NCBI RefSeq assembly: GCF_011386835.1
Contig: NC_088797.1
Location: 90,034,264 to 90,098,263, forward strand
DNA: 64,000 nucleotides
Direction of reading: 5' to 3'
Origin: Chrysemys picta bellii
Lineage: Eukaryota > Chordata > Testudines > Emydidae
Shown here: positions 37,940 to 47,435 of the stretch, piece after piece
How positions within the stretch are numbered: position 1 is the first letter of the stretch
Layout: each line of letters starts with the position of its first letter
Position numbers and translations under genes: made by a program
Notes under the pieces: generated by a model
What the model was told of the DNA's origin: nothing
What the model saw: only the letters and a program-made list of their open reading frames with translations
Databases searched by the model: none

Positions 37940-38908
37940 ACAATAAATAGGACTGTCAATTAATTGCAGTTAATACATGCGATTAACTCAAAACAAATTC
38001 AATTTTTTTAAAAACGAGCATTAATCGCACACCTGTGCAGACAGGATTCGGCAGAGGCTGGATGGGGTGGGAGGCACCAGCTGCAACAGTAAGCGGGAGG
38101 AGGCCAGAGACAAAAGACTCCATAATATCCAGATGAGATGCGTAGATTACTGAAATGTCTCTGGATTCCTCGGAGCCGGTCTCTCACCCTCTTTTCCCCT
38201 CAATAATCTATTGATTTGTTTTACATGATGAGAGGAGTAAGGGCAATTGCCAGCAGCCGTGAGGATGCAAAGCAGGTAAAGGACGCTTCAGAGCTGCCAC
38301 TGCCAGACCCCACCCTCCTGGTGTCTCTACCCCCCGCACTGCACTAATCAATCATGACCCTGTCCCATAGTCTGTAAATAAGCAGGAAGCATTATCTCCC
38401 GTTAATGTAAATAAGCTTGTTTGTCTTAGGGCTGGTCTACACTACCGGCCGGATCAACGCAGTCGATTTATTTAGGAGGAGGGGTGGGGACCCAGAGAGA
38501 CAAAAAATTCCTGCTGCAGTCATGAGAAATCCCCTAGCTATCACCTGAGCTGGAACAAGGGCCTGGTCTACACTATGAGTTTAGGTTGACTTTACCAGCG
38601 TTAAATCGAATTAAGCCTGGACACGTTCACATGACGAAGCCCTTTCTTTTGACTTAAAGGGCCCTTTAAACCGGTTTCTTTACTCCACCTCCAACGAGGG
38701 GATTAGCGATAAAATCGGCCTTAGCGGGTCGGAATTGGGGTAGTGTGGACGGAATTCAACGTTATTGGCCTCCGGGAGCTATCCCACAGTGCTTCATTGT
38801 GACCACTCTGGACAGCACTCTCAACTCAGATGCACTGACCAGGTAGACAGGAAAAGCCCCGCAAATGTTTGAATTTCATTTCCTGTTTGCCCAGCGTGGA
38901 GAGCACAG

Positions 38909-39482
38909 GTGACCACGCAGAGCTCATCAGCACAGGTAACCGTGATGGAGTCCCAGGATCGCAAAAGAGCTCCAGCATGGACCGAACGGGAGGTACGGGA
39001 TCTGCTCGCCATGTGGGGAGATGAATCAGTGCTAGCTGAACTCCGTAGCAATAAAAGAAATGGCAAAATATTAGAAAAGGTCTCCAAGGCCATGAAGGAC
39101 AGAGGCCATAACAGGGATATACAGCAGTGCCGCGTGAAAATTAAGGAGCTACAGCAAGCCTACCACAAAGCCAGAGAAGCAAACGGAAGGTCCAGGGCAG
39201 AGCCACAAACTTGCCGCTTCTATGCGGAGCTGCATGCCATTCTACGGGGTGCAGCCACCACTACCCCAACCGTGTGCTATGACTCCCTCACTGGAGAAAC
39301 ACACAGGGAAGAGGGTTCGGGGTATGAGGAAGATGAGGATGGAGGTAATGTAGATAGCTCACAGCAGCAAGGAAGCGGAGAAACCGGTTTCCCCAACAGC
39401 CAGGATATGTTTGTCACCCTGGACCTGGAACCAGTAACCCCCGAACTCACCCAAGACCCTGAGGGCACACAGGGGACCTCTG
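38909..39482 (+). CDS. Harbinger Myb/SANT-like DNA-binding protein, exon 1
   Basis: Encodes residues 1-191 of a predicted 321-residue two-exon protein. A Myb/SANT (trihelix-like) domain spans about residues 22-95: PAWTEREVRDLLAMWGDESV opens helix 1, and QCRVKIKELQQAYHKARE forms the recognition-helix side. An acidic Glu/Asp-rich linker (about 130-150) follows. ATG at 38909 is the first in frame; the second at 38945 (MESQDRKRAPAW) is an equally plausible start. The exon ends at a GTGAGT donor (intron from 39483). If unspliced, the frame runs to a stop at 39539-39541. No stop or frameshift in this exon. In Harbinger elements this partner protein binds subterminal DNA and helps import the transposase. 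Confidence 0.9.
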
Positions 39483-40443
39483 GTGAGTGTACCTTTGTAA
39501 ATATTACACATGGTTTAAAAGCAAGCATGTTTAATGATTAATGATTAATTTGCCCTGGCAATCGCGGCCAGTACAGCTACTGGAAAAGTCTGTTAACGTG
39601 TATGGGGATGGAGCGGAAATCCTCCAGGGACATCTCTAGAAAGCTCTCCTTCATGTACTACCAAAGCCTTTGCAAAAGGTTTCTGGGGAGGGCTGCCTTA
39701 TCCCATCTGCCATGGTAGGACACTTTACCACGCCAGGCCAGTAGCACGTAGTTTGGAATCATTGCATAACAAAGCATTGTAGCGTATGGTCCCGGTGTTT
39801 GCTGGCATGCAGACAACATCCATTCCTTATCGCTCTTTGTTATCCTCAGGAGAGTGATATCATTCACGGTCACCTGGTTGAAATGGGGCGATTTTATTAA
39901 GGGGACATTCAGAGGTGCCCGTTCCTGCTCTGCTGAACAGAAATGTTCCCCGCTGTTAGCCACGCGGTGGGGGGAGGGGTGAAGTGATCATCCCCGAGAA
40001 TTGGGTGTGAGGGGGGAGGGGGGGTTAGTTGGGTTTGTGCTGCATGTTAACCCGGAAACCGCAGCCCCTCCTTTTACATTGCAAACCCATTTTAAATGGC
40101 CAACCCAATTCATGCTTGATATGGGAAATGAGGGCGCTGCTGTTTGAAACCATTCCCACATGTTAAGAAGGTTAAAAACCATTCCCACATGTTAAGAAGG
40201 TTAAAAAAGCCAAAAGACTGTGGCTTACCATGGCTGCCTGCAAGCCGAATTCTGTAGCCTGGCACTGCGTGAGTGATCTCTCACACCAAACCGACAGGCC
40301 CTCACTATAAGAGGAAAAATGCGACCTTGTAACGAAAGCACATGTGCTGTGTAATGTGAACAGCAAAATTTAACGTGAAAGAGTGTACCCATTGTTCTCT
40401 AAAATGTGTCTTTTTTAACCACCTCTCCCTTCTCCTCCACCAG
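39483..40443 (+). other. Predicted intron of the Harbinger Myb-like gene
   Basis: Donor G/GTGAGT at 39482/39483; acceptor after a pyrimidine-rich CTCTCCCTTCTCCTCCACCAG at 40443. Joining gives an in-frame GCT codon and a continuous GTS-AANVSPSQRLVNIRKRK sequence. The intron contains an exact 29-bp tandem duplication at 40150-40207. Confidence 0.8.
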
Positions 40444-40835
40444 CTGCAAATGTTTCTCCTTCACAGAGGCTAGTGAACATTAGAAAGAGAAAACAGAGGA
40501 CGTGGGACGATATGTTCATGGAGCTCCAGATGTCCTCCCACGCTGATAGAGCACAGCAGAATGTGTGGAGGCAGTCAATGTCAGACTACAGAAAAGCACA
40601 ATATGAACGAGAGGAGAGGTGGCGGGCTGAATCTCGGGATGAACAGAGCAAGTTGCGGACTGAAGATGATAGGTGGCGTCAGCTTGCAGACAGAAGGCAA
40701 GAGTCGATGCTCCGGCTGCTGGAGAATCAAACTGATATGCTCCAGCGTATGATTGAGCTGCAGGAAAGGCAGCAGGAGCGAGACCGCCGCTACAGCCCCT
40801 GTGTAACCAACAGCCCTCCTCCTCAAGTTCCATAG
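40444..40835 (+). CDS. Harbinger Myb/SANT-like protein, exon 2
   Basis: Encodes residues 192-321. A basic patch, NIRKRKQRTWDDMF, could be a nuclear localisation signal. A long charged Arg/Glu/Gln helix, probably a coiled coil, follows (EERWRAESRDEQSKLRTEDD through MIELQERQQERDRR). The frame stops at TAG 40833-40835. Beyond it, two other frames still read SSIASSPRRPRTRWG and then HSTPDDCPSIRRLAFNKS up to TAA 40941-40943. The original C-terminus was therefore probably about 40 residues longer and lost through two single-base indels (near 40785-40800 and near 40866). Convergent with the transposase gene. Confidence 0.85.
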
Positions 40836-41035
40836 CCTCCTCACCCAGACGCCCAAGAACACGGTGGGGGCCTCCGGCCACCCAGTCACTCCACCCCAGA
40901 TGATTGCCCGAGCATCAGAAGGCTGGCCTTCAATAAGAGTTAAAGTTTTAAACTGCAGTGTGTCCTTTTCCTTCCCTCCTCCCCCACCCATCCCGGGCTA
41001 ACTTGGCAATTATCCCCCTAGTTGTGTGATGAATT

Positions 41036-41075
41036 AATAAAGAATGCATGAATGTGAAGTAACAATGACTTTATT
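41036..41075. terminator. Facing poly(A) signals of the two Harbinger genes
   Basis: AATAAA on the plus strand at 41036-41041 serves the Myb-like gene. AATAAA on the minus strand (TTTATT at 41070-41075) serves the transposase. They are 28 bp apart and face each other, so the two transcripts would overlap at their 3' ends. Confidence 0.75.
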
Positions 41076-41193
41076 GCCTCTGCATGCGGTGCTCAAAGTG
41101 GGGAGGGGAGGGTGGGGTGGTTGGTTTACAGGGAAGTAGAGTGAACCGGGTGGGGGGGGCGGAGGGTTCATCAAGGAGAAACAAACAGAAGTT

Positions 41194-42537
41194 TCACACC
41201 GTAGCCTGGCCAGTCACAAAACTCATTTTCAAAGCTTCTCTGATGCGCACCGCGCCCTGCTGTGCTCCTCTAACCGTCCTGGTGTCTGGCTGCGCGTAAT
41301 CAGCGGCCAGGCAATTTGCCTCAACCTCCCACACCGCCATAAATGTCTCCCCCTTACTCTCACAGATATTGTGGAGCGCACAGCAAGCAGCAATAACAAT
41401 GTGGATATTCTTTTCGCTGAGGTCTGAGCGAGTCAGAAAGCTGCGCCAGCGCGCTTTTAAATGTCCAAATGCACATTCCACCACCATTCGGCACTTGCTC
41501 AGCCTGTAGTTGAACAGGTCCTGACTCCTGTCCAGGCTGCCTGTGTACGGCTTCATGAGCCATGGCATTAAGGGGTAGGCTGGGTCCCCAAGGATCACGA
41601 TAGGCATTTCAACATCCCCAACGGTTATTTTCTGGTCCGGGAAGAAAGTCCCTTCCTCTTGCTTTCGAAACAGAGCAGAGTGCCTGAAGACGCGAGCATC
41701 ATGTACCTTTCCCGGCCATCCCACGTTGATGTTGGTGAAATGTCCCTTGTGATCCACCAGGGCTTGCAGCAGCATTGAAAAGTACCCCTTGCGGTTTATG
41801 TACTCGGTGGCTTGGTGCTCCGGTGCCAATATAGGGATATGGGTTCCGTCTATGGCCCCACCACAGTTTGGGAATCCCATTGCAGCAAAGCCATCCACTA
41901 TGGCCTGCACGTTTCCCAGAGTCACTACCCTTGATATCACCAGGTCTTTCATTGCCCTGGCAACTTGGATCACAGCAGCCCCCACAGTAGATTTGCCCAC
42001 ACCAAATTGATTCCCGACTGACCGGTAACTGTCTGGCATTGCAAGCTTCCACAGGGCTATCACCACTCGCTTCTCAACTGTGAGGGCTGCTCTCATCCTA
42101 GTATTCTGGTGCTTCAGGGCAGGGGAGAGCAAGTCACAAAGTTCCATGAAAGTGCCCTTACGCATGCAAAAGTTTCACAGCCACTGGGAATTGTCCCACA
42201 CCTGCAGCACGATGCGGTCCCACCAGTCTGTGCTTGTTTCCCGTGCCCAGAATCGGTGTTCCATGGCATAAACCTGCCCCAGTAACACCATGATTTGCAC
42301 ATTGCTGAGGCCTGTGCCTTGTTAGAGGTCTATGTCCATGTCAATTTCCTCATCACTCTCGCCGCCACGCTGCAATTGCCTCCTCGGCTGGTCCAGGTTT
42401 CTCTTTGGCATGTCCTGGCTCTGCATATACTCCAGGACAACGCGCCTGGTGTTCATAGTGCTCATAATTGCCGCGATGATCTGAGTGGGCTCCATGATCC
42501 CAGTGCTAGCTATGGCGCCTGGTCTGAAAAAAGGCAT
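41194..42537 (-). pseudogene. PIF/Harbinger DDE transposase, two in-frame stops
   Basis: The frame from ATG at 42537 to the stop at 41194 spans 447 sense-or-stop codons, with TAA at 42322-42324 and TGA at 42175-42177 and no frameshift. The longest uninterrupted part (42165-41194, 323 residues) holds a helix-turn-helix (SYRSVGNQFGVGKSTVGAA, residues 47-64). It also has the DDE_Tnp_4 catalytic core: Asp106 in GGAIDGTHIPI, Asp194 in ILGDPAYPL, Glu230 in MVVECAFGHLKARWR, plus HDAR at 155-158. Upstream, MEHRFWARETSTDWWDRI and WDNSQWL*NF are in the same frame. The TGA could be a CGA-to-TGA CpG change. Catalyses cut-and-paste at TIRs in the nucleus. All catalytic residues are intact. Confidence 0.93.
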
Positions 42538-43582
42538 GAAACTAGTATCTGACGGACATGGGGAAGGAGGGAGGGAGGGCCGAGTGACGACATGGCGTAC
42601 AGGTACAGGGAATTAAAATCAAGAAAGGTGGCTGTGCATCAGGGAGAAACACAAACAACTGTCACACAGAATGTCCCCCCCCCCCCCCAAAAAAAAGATT
42701 AAACTCAAAACCCTGGGTTTAGCAGGCCGTTGATTTTACGGAGGGAGGGGAAGCAAATGAATACAGAACAAATCTATTTTTTACATCGTAAGCTGGCAGC
42801 CGACGGTGCAGCATGACTGATAGCCACTGCAGTACGATGACGATGGATCTGAGCGGGCTCCATGCTTGCTGTGGTATGTTGTCTGCATAGGTAACCCAGG
42901 TAAAAAGGCGCGAATCTATTGTCTGCCAGTGCTCTGACGGAGGGGGAGGAGCCTGACGACATGTACCCAGAACCTCCCGCGACACTGTTTTGCATCATTC
43001 AGGCATTGGGATCTCAACCCAGAATTCCAATGGGCGGCGGAGACTGCAGGAACTGTGGGATAGCTACCCATAGTGCAATGCTCTGGAAGTCGACGCTAGC
43101 CTCGGTATTGTGGACGCGGTCCGCCGACTAGAGCACTTAGAGTATTTTATGTGGGGGGATACACAACCGGCTGTATACAACCGATTTCTATAAAACCGGC
43201 TTCTATAAATTCGACCTAATTTTGTAGTGTAGACATACCCAAGGACTGTACCAGGGGAAAGGATTGGACCCAGACTAGGAAGAAGTCCAGTCTGTGAAAG
43301 AAGCTTATTGGAACATCTCTGAGGGTGAGATTTTCTTAATGTATTTGGCTTAGACTTGCGTGTTTTGCTTTATTTTACTTGGTAACTTACTTTGTTCTGT
43401 CTGTTATTACTTGAAACCACTTAAATCCTACTTGTTATACTTAATAAAATCACTTTTCCTTAATAATTAACCCAGAGTAAGTAATCATACCTGGGGGAGC
43501 AAACAGCTGTGCAGATCTCTCTATCAGCGTTATAGAGGGCGAACAGTTTATGAGTTTACCCTGTATAAGCTTTATACAGAGT

Positions 43583-44558
43583 TGTCATAACTATAAAGGG
43601 AAGGGTAATAGCTGTCCTGTGTACAGTACTATAAAAATCCCTCCTGGCCAGAGACTCCAAAATCCTTTTCCCTGTAAAGGGTTAAGAAGCTCAGGTAACC
43701 TGGCTGGCATCTGACCTAAAGGACCAATAAGGGGACAAGATACTTTCAAATCTTGGGGGGGGGGGAAGGCTGTTGTTTGTGTTCTTTGTTTGGGAGTGTG
43801 TTCGTTCTCGGGTCTGAGAGGGACCAGACATCAATACAGGTTCTCCACATCTTTCTAAACAAGTCTCTCCTATTTCAAACTTGTAAGTAAATAGCCAGGC
43901 AAGGCGTGTTAGTTTTCCTTTGTTTTTCTCAACTTGTAAATGTACCTTTTACTAGAGTGTTTATCTTTGTTTGCTGTACTTTGAACCTGAGACTAGAGGG
44001 GAGTCCTCTGAGCTCTTTAAGTTTGATTACCCTGTAAGGTTAATTTCCATACTGATTTTACAGAGATGATTTTTACCTTTTTCTTTAATTAAAAACCTCC
44101 TTTTTAAGAACCTGATTGATTTTTCCTTGTTATAAGATCCAAGGGGTTTGGATCTTGATTCACCAGGAGTTGGTGGGAGGAAGGAGGGGGGATGGTTAAT
44201 TTCTCCCTGTTGTAGATCCCAGGGGGGTTGGAATTGATTCACCAGGAGTTGGTGGGAGGAAGGAGGGGAATGGTTAATTTCTCCTTGTTTTAGATCCAAG
44301 GGGTTTGGATCTTGATTCACCAGGAGTTGGTGGGAGGAAGGAGGGGAATGGTTAATTTCCCCTTGTTTTAAGATCCAAGGGGTTTGGATCTGTTTTCACC
44401 AGGGATTTGGTGAAGGTTTTTCAAGGCTTCCCAGGAAGGGAATCCATTGAAATGGTGGCAGCCGAACCAGAGCTAAGCTGGTAGTTAAGCTTAGAAGTTT
44501 TTCATGCAGGCCCCTACATTTGTACCCTAAAGTTCAAAGTGGGGATCCAGCCTTGACA
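43583..44558 (+). mobile_element. Solo LTR with 5-bp target duplication
   Basis: Starts TGTCATAACTATAAAGGG and ends CCAGCCTTGACA (TG...CA, with inverted TGTCA/TGACA), flanked by AGAGT at 43578-43582 and 44559-44563. It is 976 bp. It contains a CTATAAAAATCC promoter-like box (about 43630) and a 78-79-bp tandem repeat near its 3' part. No internal retroviral genes, so it probably arose by LTR-LTR recombination. The flanking sequence joins seamlessly when it is removed. Five-base duplications occur in ERV and Gypsy-type elements; I do not assign a family. Confidence 0.9.
44135..44420 (+). repeat. Minisatellite inside the solo LTR (3.6 copies of 78-79 bp)
   Basis: Units start at 44135, 44214, 44292 and 44371. 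Each contains AGATCCAAGGGGTTTGGATC (or a variant), TTCACCAGGAGTTGGTGGGA and GGTTAATTTCTCC. The fourth is partial. Each unit carries a GATCCAA..TTGGATC palindrome. Confidence 0.95.
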
Positions 44559-45020
44559 AGAGTAAAACAGATTTATTTGGAGTTTGGATCATATTGGGAA
44601 CTGGGTATCTGGTGCTAGAGACAGGAGCACTTTCTAAGCTGTTTTCAGTTAAGTCTGCAGCTTTGGGGGCGTGGGTCAGACTCTGGGTCTGTGTTGGAGC
44701 AGATTAGCGTATCTGGCTCAACAGGACAGGGTTCTGAAGTCCCAAACTGGCAGAGAGAATGGGCTCAGAGGTAGTCTCAGCACATCAGGTGACTGTCCCA
44801 AGGGGGTTCCTGTGACCTAACCCATCACAATCATGTCTACTATAGATGCGATAAATCAACCGCCAATCGCTCTAGCCTTGACTCCGGTACTCCACCTCAA
44901 TGAGAAGCGCAAGGGGAATCGACGGGAGAGTGTCTCCCATCGACACACCGGAGTGAAGACACTGTGGTAAGTAGATATAAGTACGTCGATTTCAGCTACG
45001 TTATTCATGTAGCTGAAGTT

Positions 45021-45110
45021 AAAAGAACAGGAGTACTTGTGGCACCTTAGAGACTAACAAATTCATTAGAGCATAAGCTTTCGTGGATTACAGCCCACTT
45101 CTTCAGATGC
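45021..45110 (-). mobile_element. Short Penelope-like tail insertion in the MITE
   Basis: Sequence from AAAAGAACAGGAGTACTTGT to CCACTTCTTCAGATGC, matching 25132-25223. The flanking MITE reads ..GCTGAAGTT / TTGCGTAACTTAG, which rejoins to GCTGAAGTTGCGTA as at 56705-56716. It lacks the usual GTTAGTCTGTATCC tail end. Confidence 0.88.
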
Positions 45111-45572
45111 TTGCGTAACTTAGATCACTCCCCTGTAGTGTAGACCAGCCCTTAGTGATTGACTGAACAAGTAGGACTGAGTGGACTTGTAGGCTCTAAA
45201 ATTTTATATTGTTTTATTTTTGAGTGCAGTTATGTAAAAAATAATAATTCTACATTTGTAAATTGCACTTTCACGATAAAGAGATTGCACTACTGTACTT
45301 GTATGAGGTGAATTAAAAAATACTATTTTTATCTTTTTTACAGTGCAAATATTTGTAATCAAAATAATATAAAGTGAGCACTGTAAGCTTTTTATTCTGT
45401 ATTGTAATTGAAATCAATATATTTGAAAATATAGAAAACATGCAAAAATATTTAAATAAATTGTATTCTATTGTTTAACAGTGTGATTAAAACTGATTAA
45501 TCGTGACTATTTTTTAATGTTGCAATGAGTCACAATTAATTTTTTTAATCATTTGACAGACCTAACAATAAG

Positions 45573-46061
45573 ATACAATTATTAACTACAAAAAGATAGA
45601 TATTAAGTGATTACAAGTATTAAGGTATGAAAGTCAGAATTGGTTGCAAAATAAAAGAGTAATACGCAAGCTAATACCTAACTTAACAAGCTAAGTGAAC
45701 TTAAAAGTAAAGGTTTTGTTTCACCATACGCTGTTGTAAATTTCACAGGCTGGGTCTCCTTCCAGCCTAGGACCCCTCCCTCTTTGTTCAGTTCTTTGAG
45801 AGCCATTGATATAATTAGCAGAGAGATGAGGGGAGGAGAGGTGAAGTCAAGAGTTTTCCTCCCTTCTTATAATATGATCTCTTGTACTAGAAACATCCTT
45901 GCTGAGTCATGGTGACATGCAGTCTGTTGCGCATGTGCAATTTGAACCATCCCTGTGATGCAATGTTTCTTGTTTACCCCTTCCTGTTGCTGGAGAATGG
46001 CTGCTTAAGCCGGTGATGGCCCTTTAACGCCTGTCTAAGGGTGCTAGTGTGTCTTTGTTTC
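45573..46061. other. Right flank of the nested cluster
   Basis: Continuous with 37501-37939 once the hAT is removed. No gene. A possible older LTR-type unit is suspected but not demonstrable. Confidence 0.35.
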
Positions 46062-46383
46062 CAGGGGCGGCTCTAGCTTTTTTGCCGCCCCAAGCATGGC
46101 AGGCAGGCTGCCTTTGGTGGCATGTCTGCGGGAGGTCCCCGGTCCTGCGGATTCAGCGGCATGCCTGCGGGAGGTCCGCCGGTCCCGCAGCTTCGCCGAA
46201 TTGCTGCCGAATCCACGGGACCGGCGGATCTCCCGCAGGCATGGCGCCGAAGGCTCCCGCAGGCATGGCGCCGAAGATTGCCTGACTGCTGCCCTCGCAG
46301 GGACCAGCAGGGCGCCCCCCCCCCCCCCGTGGCTTGCCACCCCAGGCACACGCTTGGAGCGCTGGTGCCTGGAGCCGCCACTG
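46062..46383. mobile_element. GC-rich foldback hAT-type MITE
   Basis: Inverted termini CAGGGGCGGCTCTAGC and GGAGCCGCCACTG, with GCCGCCCCAAGCATGG and CCACCCCAGGCACACG subterminal blocks as in the copy at 61891-62183. It contains a duplicated CCCGCAGGCATGGCGCCGAA block (two copies near 46230-46277) and a C-run at 46310-46328. No intact target duplication. Open frames within it are CpG-rich artefacts. Confidence 0.85.
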
Positions 46384-47435
46384 CTTGTAAAGTGCTTTGG
46401 GATACCTTGGGTATTAAAGACATAAAGCCCAATTCTATTCGATTCTTTAGGCTGTTACTGTATCTCTTCTTGTAGGGAAGCTGCATCATCAAGACTCAAA
46501 GGAAAAAAACTTATAAAAAAATGTCAAGAAGATGTGGCAGAAAAATCCACTTTGTTTTATCTTGTTGTAAATTCCAGATCAAATAGCTATTTAAATTGAC
46601 GGTGACCATCAAATCTAAAAAGAATTAAGTTCCTTTCAACATTTGAAATGTCACATTGAATATTATACATCACATACAACTCTAATTTTAAGGTGCCTAG
46701 CCTTTCACTTGCAGCTTTCTTGTATATCCTCTTTTTTGACCTTCATCTCATCCTATTTTATGCCCAATAAAAAAAAGCAGTGATTCTGTTATGCTCATAT
46801 TACCAGTGATTGTTTATTTGCTTATTCATGTATATATTTTGGAATATATTTACTTTGTGAGACGATGAGCAAAAAGATTATTGCAAAACTGATTTATTCC
46901 TGGCAGCTGGTTACTCTGTGCATAAAACACATTGAACAATCTAGCTGATGGGAGAAAGGAGATTTGAAGTTTTATTTTGTGTTACAGAACCTTTATTGTT
47001 AATTGAGAAGCCAAAACTATGCTCTATGTATTACATGCACAATTAGTTTTTCCAGATGCACTGGTCAAATTATAACTAATCCAAGGACAGACAGTAGAGA
47101 AGGTAGAATAATGGAAATGAAAAAATCTCTTCTGAAAAGCACTTATCTTTCCTTAAGAGAAAAAATGTGCATCCCGTTGAACTGCACATTTCCCGCTATC
47201 AAAGCAGCACAAAGTGAAGAGACACAATAGACATTTCTACATCATTTGACAAGGTTTGTATTGTCAACAAATAAGACTGAATTTTGGGGATGCATGTTTT
47301 GTATGGAAAGTAAAGTCAGAAAAGCTGTGAAGGTTCATTAACAGAACAATGGAGCTACAGATTAAAGGTAGGAATACATTTACATCTTTAAGAGCACTAG
47401 AGCTTGTGACGTTCGAAAGATTGTTTTCATGACAG
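46384..47435. other. Unassigned AT-rich sequence
   Basis: No gene or repeat recognised. Confidence 0.5.

Larger units (their letters stand above)
38560..43240. mobile_element. Near-autonomous PIF/Harbinger DNA transposon (4.7 kb)
   Basis: Left end GGCCTGGTCTACACTATGAG and right end GTAGTGTAGACATACCC are inverted, with subterminal TTAGGTTGA/TCGACCTAA also inverted. AAG at 38557-38559 and 43241-43243 fits the 3-bp target duplication. It carries both Harbinger genes: a Myb/SANT-like DNA-binding gene (+, two exons) and a DDE transposase (-), convergent. Harbinger transposition is known to need both products: the Myb-like protein binds the ends and carries the transposase to the nucleus. Two stops in the transposase make this copy probably non-autonomous now. 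Confidence 0.95.
38475..44831 (+). mobile_element. LTR/retroelement segment inside the MITE, interrupted twice
   Basis: Its own sequence is 38475-38559, 43241-43582 and 44559-44831. Removing the inserts restores continuous text (GGAACAAGGACTGTACC; ATACAGAGTAAAACAG), which proves it is one older unit. It contains AATAAA at about 43443 and ends near CCTAACCCATCACA. No coding frame. It looks like a long terminal repeat or a 5'-truncated retroelement end. The class and exact left border are not determined. Confidence 0.65.
38429..45151. mobile_element. Harbinger MITE inserted in the hAT and itself split
   Basis: Left end GGGCTGGTCTACACTACCGG, right end TGTAGTGTAGACCAGCCC, flanked on both sides by TTA (38426-38428 and 45152-45154). 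A TWA trinucleotide duplication is the PIF/Harbinger signature. MITE sequence is 38429-about 38474 and about 44832-45151; the latter part matches the complete MITE at 56448-56753 (AGATGCGATAAAT, TTCAGCTACGTTATTCATGT). The two parts are separated by a retroelement, and the right part carries a PLE-tail insertion. Confidence 0.88.
37948..45564. mobile_element. hAT element split by younger insertions
   Basis: Left end TAGGACTGTCAATTAATTGC and right end AATCATTTGACAGACCTA are inverted and AT-rich. Flanks are ACAATAAA (37940-37947) and ACAATAAG (45565-45572), an 8-bp duplication with one mismatch. Real hAT sequence occupies 37948-38428 and 45152-45564, about 0.9 kb. The rest is inserted DNA. The break is at ...TTTGTCTTA / TTAGTGATTGACTG. 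No transposase frame remains. Confidence 0.85.

Noticed and set aside
46044..46492. Several overlapping 100-140-codon frames around 46.0-46.5 kb
   Set aside because: They lie in a CpG-rich foldback MITE. Open frames appear on both strands because stops are rare in GC-rich hairpins.
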